A DNA stretch of 64,000 bases from Novosphingobium sp. AAP83 (GTDB lineage: Bacteria > Pseudomonadota > Alphaproteobacteria > Sphingomonadales > Sphingomonadaceae): contig NZ_LJHY01000001.1 of assembly GCF_001295795.1 (NCBI RefSeq), positions 1 through 64,000 of the forward strand, written 5' to 3'. The position numbers and the translations under genes are program-made. Positions within the stretch are counted from its first letter, which is position 1, and each line of letters starts with the position of its first letter. Below, piece after piece: positions 54,910 through 63,228 of this stretch. The notes below the pieces were generated by a model, which had not been told where the DNA came from, ran no database searches, and saw only the letters and a program-made list of their open reading frames with translations.

Positions 54910-55040
54910 CGTGGAACTCTCCCTGCAAAAAGCGGTCTTCCAAGGGTAGTCGTGCTCCCTCGTCGATCGACCGCGATTGGCGCTTGAAATGCTATGGCTG
55001 TCCCGATATGTCAAGCGGTGTCAGAAAAAGCAGATAGCGG
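54910..55040. promoter_or_regulatory. Divergent control region with candidate LacI operator half-sites
   Basis: This 131-bp region separates the TonB receptor and the sulfoquinovosidase operon and must hold both promoters. CGCTTGA (54981-54987) and TCAAGCG (55011-55017) are exact inverse 7-mers, centres 30 bp apart. Sequences of the form TTGA/TCAA with CG or GC centres are frequent in LacI-family operators, so these may be two half-sites, or parts of two operators bound by the operon's own LacI protein. Confidence 0.4.
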
Positions 55041-57095
55041 GTGCGGCCATTTCGCCACACTACTGGATATGGTGAGGAAATTGCTTTGCAATTGCGGCTA
55101 ATCGCCGAAAACGATGGGTTTGATCTCCGCTTCGGAGAGCAACTCGTGCTGCGCCATACTCCCGTCTGTCCTGCGGTGGTCATGGCGCGTGGACAAGCCG
55201 ATGTTGAGATGTTTCGCGGCAATTTCCGTATATCTGACAATCCTTTCGATGCGATCACTCCGCAAGCTTGGCGTTTGTGCGAAGGTGGGGTTGAACTGCT
55301 GGATCAGGGTCATGCAGTCGCTTGCATCGCCATTTCGGGCAATGCGCTCGAAATTCGCGCGCTTGATCCGCAATATGACCGCTTGCGTGTCCTGTTCCAT
55401 GCCGAACCCGGCGAATGCGTGTGGGGCGGCGGCGAACAGATGAGCTATCTGGCGCTCAATGGCCGCAGCTTTCCGATCTGGACCAGCGAGCCCGGTGTTG
55501 GCCGCGACAAATCTACCGCGCTGACGCAGCGGATGGACGCCGAGGGCATGGCGGGCGGCGATTACTGGAACACCAATTACCCGCAGCCCACGTTCCTCAC
55601 TTCGCGCTGGCTGGCGGTGCATCTCGATGCCACCTGCTACAGCGTCCTCGATTTCACCGACCCTGCCGCCCATGCAGTAGACGTGTGGAGCGGCGCTGCG
55701 CGATTTGAACTCTACGCCAGCGATGGTCCGGCAGGGCTGGTGGCGCAATTGTCCAGCCGCTTTGGTCGTCAGCCCGAATTGCCCGACTGGGCGATAGGCG
55801 GGGCGATTGTCGGTTTGAAGTCAGGCGCTTCCAGTTTTGACCGGCTTGAGCGTTTCATCGAAGCGGGCGCTGCGGTTTCAGGCCTGTGGTGTGAAGACTG
55901 GGCGGGCATTCGCGAAACCACGTTCGGACGCCGCCTGTTCTGGGACTGGCACAGCGGCGCGCGCAGTGCAGAGCGCTATCCCGATCTGGCCACCCGCATT
56001 GCTGATTTGAATGCGCGCGGCATCCGCTTTCTGGCCTATGCCAATCCCTACATCGCTGTGGATGGCGATTTGTATGAAGAGGCGCGGGCGGGCGGCCACT
56101 TTTGCCTGAACCGTGATAATGATGCGGTTCACCTTGTCGATTTTGGCGAGTTCGATTGCGGTGTGGTTGATTTCACCCGCGAAGAGACGCGCGCATGGTT
56201 TGCCGAACGTATCTTGGGCCGCGAAATGCTCGATATCGGCATATCGGGCTGGATGGCCGATTTTGGCGAGTACCTGCCCACCAACTTGCGACTGGCCGAT
56301 GGTTCGGATGCGATGGATGCACACAACCTTTGGCCGGTGCTGTGGGCCGAAGTAAACGCGCGCGCTGTAGCAAGCCGGGGCAAAACCGGCGATGCGGTAT
56401 TCTTCATGCGCGCCGGTTTTTCGGGCGTGCAGGGCCATTGTCCGCTGCTGTGGGCGGGTGACCAGTCGGTGGATTTCACCCGCCATGACGGGATCGGTAC
56501 GGTTATTACCGGTGCGCTTTCAGCAGGGCTGGTTGGCAATGCCTATAGCCATTCCGATTGCGGCGGGTACACATCGTTGCACGGCAATGTCCGCACGGCA
56601 GAACTGATGCAGCGCTGGTGCGAACTGGCCGCGTTTGCGCCGGTCATGCGCAGCCACGAGGGTAATCGCCCCGACGACAACCTGCAATATGACAGCAACG
56701 ATGTGCTGCTCGCGTGCTTTGCCCGCTGGAGCCGCGTTCACGCCCGACTTGCACCTTATGTGCGCCACTTGTGTGATGAAGCGCGCAGCCAGGGTTTGCC
56801 CGCGCAACGCCCGCTGTTCCTGCACTATCCGCAGGATTGCGCGCTCTTTACGGTGCAGGACCAGTTCCTCTACGGTGCTGATCTGCTGGTGGCACCGGTG
56901 ATTGAAGAGGGCGCGCGTCAACGTCAGGTTATTCTTCCGGGCGAAGGGATCTGGCGGCATTGCTGGTCGGGTAAGGATTTTGCGCCCGGCACGCATGACA
57001 TCGCGGCTCCGATTGGCCAGCCACCTGTATTCTACCGGCCAGACAGCGTCTTTGCGCCGCTGCTCGCCGGACTACGGGGGGTATTGGAAGGATGA
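55041..57095 (+). CDS. GH31 sulfoquinovosidase (YihQ/SmoI-like)
   Basis: 684 aa from GTG 55041; the first 15 codons are uncertain. It cleaves sulfoquinovosyl glycerol to sulfoquinovose and glycerol. Closest family picture is YihQ, not alpha-xylosidase: VEMFRGNF near 57, VSGLWCEDW, GDLYEEA, GWMADFGEYLPT with nucleophile D407, WAGDQS with acid/base D474, and MRSHEGNRPDDN. The sulfonate-binding set appears as K260, E285, R298, W301, that is the KERW variant known from the family, instead of the QQRW set of E. coli YihQ. It has no signal peptide, so hydrolysis is cytoplasmic and the intact glycoside must be imported. It is first in the operon and overlaps the regulator gene. Confidence 0.9.
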   Translation: MRPFRHTTGYGEEIALQLRLIAENDGFDLRFGEQLVLRHTPVCPAVVMARGQADVEMFRGNFRISDNPFDAITPQAWRLCEGGVELLDQGHAVACIAISGNALEIRALDPQYDRLRVLFHAEPGECVWGGGEQMSYLALNGRSFPIWTSEPGVGRDKSTALTQRMDAEGMAGGDYWNTNYPQPTFLTSRWLAVHLDATCYSVLDFTDPAAHAVDVWSGAARFELYASDGPAGLVAQLSSRFGRQPELPDWAIGGAIVGLKSGASSFDRLERFIEAGAAVSGLWCEDWAGIRETTFGRRLFWDWHSGARSAERYPDLATRIADLNARGIRFLAYANPYIAVDGDLYEEARAGGHFCLNRDNDAVHLVDFGEFDCGVVDFTREETRAWFAERILGREMLDIGISGWMADFGEYLPTNLRLADGSDAMDAHNLWPVLWAEVNARAVASRGKTGDAVFFMRAGFSGVQGHCPLLWAGDQSVDFTRHDGIGTVITGALSAGLVGNAYSHSDCGGYTSLHGNVRTAELMQRWCELAAFAPVMRSHEGNRPDDNLQYDSNDVLLACFARWSRVHARLAPYVRHLCDEARSQGLPAQRPLFLHYPQDCALFTVQDQFLYGADLLVAPVIEEGARQRQVILPGEGIWRHCWSGKDFAPGTHDIAAPIGQPPVFYRPDSVFAPLLAGLRGVLEG

Positions 57096-58105
57096 GCGAG
57101 CGGTCAAACATCAGGGATGTGGCAGCACGCGCCGGTGTAGCGGTGAAAACCGTCAGCCGCGTGCTGAACGGCCACCCTTATGTCAGCTTGGAAACGCGCA
57201 CCAAAGTGGAAGAGGCGATGCGCGCGCTGGATTTCCGGCCAAGCGTTGCCGCGCGCATTCTGTCGGGCGCGAAGTCTAACCAGATCGCGCTGATTTATGA
57301 CAATCACAGCCCCTATTACATGTTCCAGATCCAGACCGGCTGCTGGGACTATTGCCGCGCCAACAACATCCGCTTGCTGGCGCAGCCGGTGGATGTGGCG
57401 GACCCGCTGGTGGGGGAGCAGGTGCGGGGTTTAGTTGATGAAACACATGTTGACGGGATCATCCTGTCTTCCCCTGTTACGGACTGTGATCCGGTGCTTA
57501 GAGCATTGGAATATATGGATATTCCGTTTGTCCGCATATCCCCCGGCACCAATCACGCGCTGACCAGTTCGGTGTTCATGGATGATGCCCAGGCAGCCGA
57601 CGATATGACCACGTATCTGATCAACGCCGGACACCGCCGGATCGGCTTTATCAAGGGCCACCAGAACCACATGGCATCGGACGACCGGCTGTTCGGCTAT
57701 CGCCGCGCGCTGGACCGGGCGGGGCTGCCCTATGACCCCGTGCTGGTGTGCGAAGGCGAGTTCGATTTCGATTCCGGCGTGCGCGGCGGGCGCGCTTTGC
57801 TGGACCAGTCCAACCGGCCCACCGCCATTTTCGCTTCGAACGATGATATGGCCGCAGGCGTGCTGGCGGTGGCGCATGATCGCGGCATCAATGTTCCGGC
57901 AGAGCTTTCGGTTGCCGGGTTTGACGATACCACGCTTGCGCGCACCGTCTGGCCGCCGCTGACCACGATCCACCAGCCGATGATCGAGCTTGCCCGCACG
58001 GCCACCGAAATCCTTATCGCAGGGGGCGATATCAATCACCGCCGCCTGCCCCATACTCTCGTAGAGCGCGCATCGGTCGCGCCACCAGTCAGGACCAATT
58101 CATGA
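57092..58105 (+). CDS. LacI-family transcriptional regulator of the sulfoquinovose operon
   Basis: 337 aa, starting within the stop of the sulfoquinovosidase gene (ATGA). The helix-turn-helix is seen in IRDVAARAGVAVKTVSRVLN (residues 7-26), the hinge helix near 46-58 and a periplasmic-binding-protein-like effector domain (about 62-335, with PTAIFASNDDMAAGVL and SVAGFDDTTLARTVWPPLTT). Being inside the operon, it is expected to repress it and the divergent receptor until a pathway sugar binds. The natural inducer would be sulfoquinovose, its glycerol glycoside or a product; this is inference. Confidence 0.94.
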   Translation: MSERSNIRDVAARAGVAVKTVSRVLNGHPYVSLETRTKVEEAMRALDFRPSVAARILSGAKSNQIALIYDNHSPYYMFQIQTGCWDYCRANNIRLLAQPVDVADPLVGEQVRGLVDETHVDGIILSSPVTDCDPVLRALEYMDIPFVRISPGTNHALTSSVFMDDAQAADDMTTYLINAGHRRIGFIKGHQNHMASDDRLFGYRRALDRAGLPYDPVLVCEGEFDFDSGVRGGRALLDQSNRPTAIFASNDDMAAGVLAVAHDRGINVPAELSVAGFDDTTLARTVWPPLTTIHQPMIELARTATEILIAGGDINHRRLPHTLVERASVAPPVRTNS

Positions 58106-59016
58106 GCCAATTGCCTTTGCCGCCCAGTTTCCGTGCCCTCGGTTCCAGCGATATTGCCGTATCGCCCATCGCCTGGGGAATGTGGCGGCTTGCCGAAAAC
58201 GGACGTAGCGCTGCCGATGCGGCAAAGCTGGTCCATGCGGTGTTGGATGCCGGGATCAACTTCCTCGATACCGCCGATATCTATGGCTTTGATGGCACGG
58301 GCGGCTTTGGCGATGCCGAGGCGCTGCTGGGCGAAGTTCTGGCGGCAGAACCTGCTTTGCGGGACCGCATGGTGCTGGCTACCAAGGGCGGCATCCTTCC
58401 GCCGCTGCCCTATGATCAGAGCCCGCAATATCTGGCACAAGCGATTGATGCTTCGCTGCGTCGCCTGAAAGTGGATAGCGTTGATCTGTGGCAAATCCAC
58501 CGCCCCGATATTCTGGCGCACCCGCAAGAAGTGGCGCGCGCGCTGGAAGATGCGGTTTCGGCGGGCAAAATCCGCACGATCGGCGTTTCAAATTTCACGA
58601 TCCACCAGACTGCGGCGCTCAGCCACTTCCTGAGCGTGAAGCTGGTGACGACGCAGCCCGAAATCAGCCCGCTGCGGATCACCTGCTTTGAAAACGGCGA
58701 ACTGGATCAGGCGATGATGTTGGGGTTGACGCCAATGGCGTGGTCGCCGCTGGGCGGTGGACGCTTGGCCGACCCGCAGACACACGAAGAAATTGCGGTG
58801 GCAGCCGCGCTTGATGCGGTGGCGCAGGCGCAAGGTGTTTCGCGCACGGTTGCGGCCTATTCGTGGCTGATGGCGCATCCGGCGGGGATCATCCCGATCA
58901 TCGGATCGCAACAGGCCACGCGCATTGCCGAAGGCGTGGAAGCGCTGAAGGTCACGTGGACGCGCGAAGATTGGTACGCCGTGCTGGTAGCGGCACGCGG
59001 CGAGCGGCTGCCGTAA
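58102..59016 (+). CDS. Aldo-keto reductase, probable 6-oxoglucose reductase (SmoB role)
   Basis: 304 aa, overlapping the regulator stop by 4 bp. The AKR tetrad is D56 and Y61 in FLDTADIYGFDG, K95 in VLATKGG and H133 in LWQIHRPD; the phosphate-binding end is IIPIIGSQQATRIAEGVEAL. It is a YdhF-like single-domain (TIM barrel) NADPH reductase. In the sulfo-SMO pathway an AKR reduces the 6-dehydroglucose left after desulfonation to glucose, and its place between the sulfoquinovosidase and the monooxygenase supports this role. A 6-bp GCCGGC hairpin follows the gene (59031-59052). Confidence 0.88.
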   Translation: MSQLPLPPSFRALGSSDIAVSPIAWGMWRLAENGRSAADAAKLVHAVLDAGINFLDTADIYGFDGTGGFGDAEALLGEVLAAEPALRDRMVLATKGGILPPLPYDQSPQYLAQAIDASLRRLKVDSVDLWQIHRPDILAHPQEVARALEDAVSAGKIRTIGVSNFTIHQTAALSHFLSVKLVTTQPEISPLRITCFENGELDQAMMLGLTPMAWSPLGGGRLADPQTHEEIAVAAALDAVAQAQGVSRTVAAYSWLMAHPAGIIPIIGSQQATRIAEGVEALKVTWTREDWYAVLVAARGERLP

Positions 59017-59030
59017 GGCGAGTCGGAATG

Positions 59031-59052
59031 GCCGGCTCGTGTGCGGGCCGGC
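59031..59052 (+). other. Hairpin inside the sulfoquinovose operon
   Basis: GCCGGC-tcgtgtgcgg-GCCGGC forms a 6-bp G/C stem in the 111-bp gap between the aldo-keto reductase and monooxygenase genes, the only real gap in the operon. No U-run follows, so it is more likely to modulate RNA stability or partly attenuate expression than to end transcription. Confidence 0.4.
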
Positions 59053-59127
59053 GTGGTTCAATCGATAAGCGGCACCGCACCTGCGGGAAGCCGGTGGATG
59101 TTTGCGTGTGCAGACTGAAGGAGAGGC

Positions 59128-60219
59128 ATGATGGCCGAACAAAACTGTGAAATCGCCTGGTTCTCGGCGCTGTGCGACGATGACTACGAATTCCTCGGGG
59201 TTCCGGACAAGTATCTGCAATCAAGCTGGGAGCATTGCCGCAACATCGTGCTGCGCGCCGAAGAGGGCGGGTTTGACAATATCCTGCTGCCATCGGGCTA
59301 CAGCCTCGGCCTTGATACCACGGCCTTTGCCGCAGCGGTGGCCACGCAAGTGCGCAGGATCAAGCTGCTGTGGGCCACGCGCATGGGCGAGGATTGGCCG
59401 CCGCAATTGGCACGCCGCATCGCCACGCTGGACCGCATCCTTGGCCCTAATGCTGCGGGCACGGGCGGGCGTTTGAACGTGAATATCATCTCGTCCGATA
59501 TGCCTGGCGAGACGATTGCCAGCGGCCCGCGCTATGCCCGCGCGACCGAGATCATGAAGATCGTGCGCACGCTGCTCAATGGCGAATCGCTCGATTTTCA
59601 GGGCGAGTTTTACCAGTTGAAGCTTGATCCGCCGCGTATCGGCACGCTTTCGGGCAAGTGCCCCGCATTCTACTTCGGCGGCCTTTCCCACGATGCGCGC
59701 GAATGTGCGGCAGAGGCGAGCGACGTCTATCTGATGTGGCCCGATACCATGGACAAAGTGCGCGAAACCATCGCCGACATGAAGGCGCGGGCCGCCAATT
59801 ATGGCCGTACTTTGAAGTTTGGCTATCGCGCCCACATGATCGTGCGCGAAACCGAGGACGAGGCGCGCGCCTATGCCGACCGGTTGCTGTCCAAGCTGGA
59901 TGACGATGCGGGCAAGGCGATCCGTGAAAAATCGCTGGATGCCAAGAATTTTGGCGTGCAGCGCCAGCAGGAACTGCGCGGGGCCGCCGATGGTGACGGC
60001 TTTGTGGAGGAGAACCTGTGGACCGGCATCGGGCGGGCGCGTTCGGGCTGTGGCGCGGCGATTGTTGGCACGCCCGATCAGGTTCTGGCCAAGCTGCGCG
60101 CCTATCAGGCTGAAGGCATCGAGGCGTTCATCCTGTCGGGATATCCGCACTTGCAAGAGGCCGACATGTTTGCGCGGCATGTCTTGCCGCACATCCAGCA
60201 CGGTCCGTTAGACATCTGA
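59128..60219 (+). CDS. FMNH2-dependent sulfonate monooxygenase (SmoC/SsuD-like)
   Basis: 363 aa (a second ATG at 59131 gives better spacing to AAGGAG). Bacterial luciferase-like TIM barrel with the alkanesulfonate-monooxygenase signatures: NILLPSGYSLGLDTT near 50, LNVNIISSDMPGE near 118, R234-A-H236 in FGYRAHMIVRETEDEA (the R-x-H pair of SsuD), SGCGAAIVGTPDQV and FILSGYPHLQEA. SsuD itself acts on simple alkanesulfonates; beside a sulfoquinovosidase this one most likely oxidises sulfoquinovose to 6-dehydroglucose and sulfite, as SmoC does. It needs reduced FMN, but no flavin reductase gene is found in the operon. Confidence 0.9.
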   Translation: MMAEQNCEIAWFSALCDDDYEFLGVPDKYLQSSWEHCRNIVLRAEEGGFDNILLPSGYSLGLDTTAFAAAVATQVRRIKLLWATRMGEDWPPQLARRIATLDRILGPNAAGTGGRLNVNIISSDMPGETIASGPRYARATEIMKIVRTLLNGESLDFQGEFYQLKLDPPRIGTLSGKCPAFYFGGLSHDARECAAEASDVYLMWPDTMDKVRETIADMKARAANYGRTLKFGYRAHMIVRETEDEARAYADRLLSKLDDDAGKAIREKSLDAKNFGVQRQQELRGAADGDGFVEENLWTGIGRARSGCGAAIVGTPDQVLAKLRAYQAEGIEAFILSGYPHLQEADMFARHVLPHIQHGPLDI

Positions 60220-60220
60220 C

Positions 60221-61726
60221 ATGGCAATTGTGGTGGACAGCGAAACGGGAATTTATGACGTCGCCGTGATCGGCGGCGGCGTCAACGGCACGGGCATTGC
60301 GCGCGATGCGGCGGGGCGCGGGGCCAAAGTGCTGCTGCTGGAGGCGCGCGATCTGGCCAGCGGCACTTCGTCCAATTCCAGCAAGCTGATCCACGGCGGA
60401 TTGCGCTATCTTGAGCATTACGAATTCGGACTGGTGCGCGAGGCGCTGGGCGAGCGCGAAAAGCTATGGATTATCGCGCCGCATATCATTTGGCCGATGC
60501 GGTTTGTGCTGCCGTGGGTGAAGGGTTTGCGGCCGCGCTGGCTGCTGCGGCTGGGGCTGTTCCTTTACGACCATATTGGTTCGCGCAAGCTGCTGCCTGC
60601 AACGCAATCGGTCAGACTTGACCGGCATCCGGCGGGAGCGCCGCTGAAGCCGGAATTCGTGCATGGCTTTGTCTATTCGGATGGCTGGGTGGATGATGCG
60701 CGACTGGTGGTGTTGAACGCGCGTGATGCGGCAGATCGCGGCGCAGATGTGCGCACGCGCTGCCCGGTGACGCGGTTGGAACGTACAGCTGGCTTATGGT
60801 TGGTCGAAACGCCGCAGGGCAGCTTCAAAGCGCGCTCTGTTATCAATGCGGCTGGGCCTTCCGTCCTCAAAATTCTCGACCGCAGCGGCCAGCCTTCCAG
60901 CCAGTCGATCCGTCTGGTGCGCGGATCGCATATCGTGGTGCGCAAACTGTTCGATCATCCGCACCCCTATTTCTTCCAGCTTCCCGACGGGCGCATCTTC
61001 TTTGCGATCCCTTATGAGCATGACTTCACCCTGATCGGCACGACCGACCGCGACCATCAGGGCGGGGTGGACAAGATCGAGGCAAGCGCGGAAGAAATCG
61101 CCTATCTGTGCGAGGGCGCGAGCCGGTTTTTCAAGGTTCCCGTAACCCCTGCCGATGTGGTGTGGACGTATTCGGGCGTGCGGCCGCTGGTGGATGATGG
61201 CTCGGGCAAGCCGGAGGCAGCGACGCGCGGCTATCGTTTTGATGTGAGCGAGGCCGAAGAAGGTGCGCCGATCCTTTCGGTGTTTGGCGGCAAGATCACC
61301 ACCTTCCGCACATTGTCGCAAGAAGCGGTGGAGCGCATGGGCGAGCGTATTCAGGCTCTGGCTGGCGCGCCCTGGACCGATGGCCAGCCTTTGCCGGGCG
61401 GCGATTTTGCGGTGGGCGATGTGGATGACGTTATCGCCACGCTGAAACGACGCTATCCGTTCCTTGAGCCTGCGTGGGCAGAGCGGCTGATCCGCTGCTA
61501 TGGCACGCTGGCCTATGAGTTTTTGGGCGACGCGGCCACTTTGGCGGAATGTGGCCACCACTTCGGCCATGGCTTGACGGCACGCGAAGTGCGCTATTTG
61601 ATGGACCGCGAGTGGGCGGTTGAGGCCGATGATGTTTTGTGGCGGCGGACGAAGCTGGGTCTGCGGCTGGATGCGGGCCAGCAGGAAAGCTTGCGGCGGT
61701 TTATGGCAGGGGATGAAACGCGATGA
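60221..61726 (+). CDS. glpD: FAD-dependent glycerol-3-phosphate dehydrogenase
   Basis: 501 aa, full length. The N-terminal FAD loop is VAVIGGGVNGTGIARDAAGRG-like (shown as VIGGGVNGTGIARDAAG, about residues 13-29), followed by ASGTSSNSSKLIHGGLRYLE, YSGVRPLVDDG and GGKITTFR, all hallmarks of GlpD. It oxidises glycerol-3-phosphate to dihydroxyacetone phosphate at the inner membrane and reduces quinone. Its gene starts 1 bp after the monooxygenase stop and overlaps the kinase gene. Its presence in this operon is best explained by glycerol released from sulfoquinovosyl glycerol. Confidence 0.95.
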   Translation: MAIVVDSETGIYDVAVIGGGVNGTGIARDAAGRGAKVLLLEARDLASGTSSNSSKLIHGGLRYLEHYEFGLVREALGEREKLWIIAPHIIWPMRFVLPWVKGLRPRWLLRLGLFLYDHIGSRKLLPATQSVRLDRHPAGAPLKPEFVHGFVYSDGWVDDARLVVLNARDAADRGADVRTRCPVTRLERTAGLWLVETPQGSFKARSVINAAGPSVLKILDRSGQPSSQSIRLVRGSHIVVRKLFDHPHPYFFQLPDGRIFFAIPYEHDFTLIGTTDRDHQGGVDKIEASAEEIAYLCEGASRFFKVPVTPADVVWTYSGVRPLVDDGSGKPEAATRGYRFDVSEAEEGAPILSVFGGKITTFRTLSQEAVERMGERIQALAGAPWTDGQPLPGGDFAVGDVDDVIATLKRRYPFLEPAWAERLIRCYGTLAYEFLGDAATLAECGHHFGHGLTAREVRYLMDREWAVEADDVLWRRTKLGLRLDAGQQESLRRFMAGDETR

Positions 61727-63192
61727 TCGATGAACGCTGCATCCTGGTGCTGGATGAAGGCACGACCTCGACGCGGGCGATTCTCTATTCGCTGGACGGT
61801 GCGGTTCTGGCATCGGCGCAAGAGGAACTGGTGCAGCACTATCCCGCGCCCGGAATGGTCGAGCATGACGCCAGCGAAATTTGGGAACGCACGCTGCGCT
61901 GTGCCCGCGCGATGGTGGAGCGCGCGGGCGGGGCAGACCGGATTGCGGGGATTGGCGTTACCAACCAGCGCGAAACCGTGGTGGCATGGGACCGGCAGAC
62001 GGGCCAGCCGATCAGCCGGGCGCTGGTGTGGCAGGACCGCCGCACCGAGGAACGCTGCCGCGCCTTGCGGCAGGCCGGGCACGAGGCGGCGGTGCAGGAA
62101 GCCACCGGCTTGCTGCTCGATCCCTATTTCTCGGCCAGCAAGATGGAATGGCTGTTGCGCAATGTGCCCGATGCGGCGGCGCTGGGGGATAGGCTGGCGT
62201 TTGGTACGGTGGAAAGCTGGCTGGTGTGGAACCTGACTGGCGGCTTGCATATCACCGACGTGACCAATGCCAGCAGAACGATGCTTATGGCCTTAACCGG
62301 GACGACATGGGACGCAGGGCTGTGCGCTATGTTCGGCGTGCCGCAATCCGCTTTGCCGGAAATTGTGCCCAATGGCGGGCGATTTGGCGAGACCGTGCCG
62401 GAACTGTTTGGCAGCGCGATCCCGATTACCGGGCTTGCGGGCGATCAGCAGGCCGCCACCATCGGGCAGGGCTGCTTTGCCAAAGGCGAGGCCAAGGCGA
62501 CGCTGGGCACGGGCGCGTTTATCCTTTCCAACATGGGGCAGCAGCCGCCGCGATCTACGCACCGTCTGCTGGGCACCGTGCTGTGCGAAGTGAATGGCGA
62601 GCGTAGTTTTGCGCTGGAAGGATCGGTCTTCGTCGCCGGAAGCCTTGTGAAATGGCTGCGCGACAGCATCGGATTGCTGGACAGTGCAGGCGATAGCGAG
62701 GCACTGGCGCGATCGGTGGAAGACAGCGCGGGTGTGGTGGTGGTGCCGGCCCTGTCTGGCCTTGGCGCACCTTATTGGCTGGCCGATGCGCGGGGCAGCA
62801 TTACCGGACTGTCGTTTGCCGCAACACGCGCGCATATTGTGCGGGCGGCGCTGGAATCGATCGGCCACGTTTTCCATGACCTCGGCGCGGCGTTTGCGGC
62901 GGATGGGGCGGGCTGGTCATTGCTGCGGCTTGATGGCGGGATGAGCGCAAACAACTGGCTGGCGCAAGACATCGCCAATATGCTGGACATCCGGTGCGAA
63001 CGGCCCGCGGATGTGGAGACGACAGCACGCGGTGCTGCGATCCTTGCCGCTATCGGCCTCGGCCATTTTCAGGATCTGGCCCAGGCGCGCGGGATGATCG
63101 CCCCGCGCGATGTGTTCGAGCCGGATATGTTGGCACCAGCGCGCGAGGGCAGGCTGGACCGCTGGCGCAGCGCCGTGGGGCGGCATTTATAG
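61723..63192 (+). CDS. glpK: Glycerol kinase
   Basis: 489 aa, overlapping the glpD stop by 4 bp. FGGY-kinase signatures: LVLDEGTTSTRAILY (phosphate 1 loop), GVTNQRETVVAWDRQTG, catalytic aspartate in GLAGDQQAATIGQGCF, GAPYWLADARGSITGLS and LRLDGGMSANNWLAQ. It phosphorylates glycerol with ATP in the cytoplasm. No glycerol facilitator gene accompanies it, consistent with glycerol being produced inside the cell by the cytoplasmic glycosidase and not taken up. It ends the operon. Confidence 0.95.
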   Translation: MIDERCILVLDEGTTSTRAILYSLDGAVLASAQEELVQHYPAPGMVEHDASEIWERTLRCARAMVERAGGADRIAGIGVTNQRETVVAWDRQTGQPISRALVWQDRRTEERCRALRQAGHEAAVQEATGLLLDPYFSASKMEWLLRNVPDAAALGDRLAFGTVESWLVWNLTGGLHITDVTNASRTMLMALTGTTWDAGLCAMFGVPQSALPEIVPNGGRFGETVPELFGSAIPITGLAGDQQAATIGQGCFAKGEAKATLGTGAFILSNMGQQPPRSTHRLLGTVLCEVNGERSFALEGSVFVAGSLVKWLRDSIGLLDSAGDSEALARSVEDSAGVVVVPALSGLGAPYWLADARGSITGLSFAATRAHIVRAALESIGHVFHDLGAAFAADGAGWSLLRLDGGMSANNWLAQDIANMLDIRCERPADVETTARGAAILAAIGLGHFQDLAQARGMIAPRDVFEPDMLAPAREGRLDRWRSAVGRHL

Positions 63193-63194
63193 TG

Positions 63195-63215
63195 CCGCCG
63201 CAGCAGCAGCGGCGG
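63195..63215. terminator. Hairpin between convergent genes
   Basis: CCGCCGC-agcagca-GCGGCGG gives a perfect 7-bp G/C stem 3 bp after the glycerol kinase stop and 14 bp after the rmlC stop on the other strand. There is no T-run on either side, so it is at best a weak or Rho-assisted bidirectional terminator. Confidence 0.35.
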
Positions 63216-63228
63216 TGATTGGCGCGCC

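Noticed and set aside
55041..57095. GH31 enzyme as an ordinary alpha-glucosidase or alpha-xylosidase
   Set aside because: The motifs WMADFGEYLPT, MRSHEGNRPDDN and the K/E/R/W set match sulfoquinovosidases, and the operon contains a sulfonate monooxygenase.
60221..63192. glpD-glpK as an independent glycerol regulon
   Set aside because: They start 1 bp after the monooxygenase gene, lack their own promoter space and have no glpF or glpR beside them; membership in the sulfoquinovose operon is the simpler reading.
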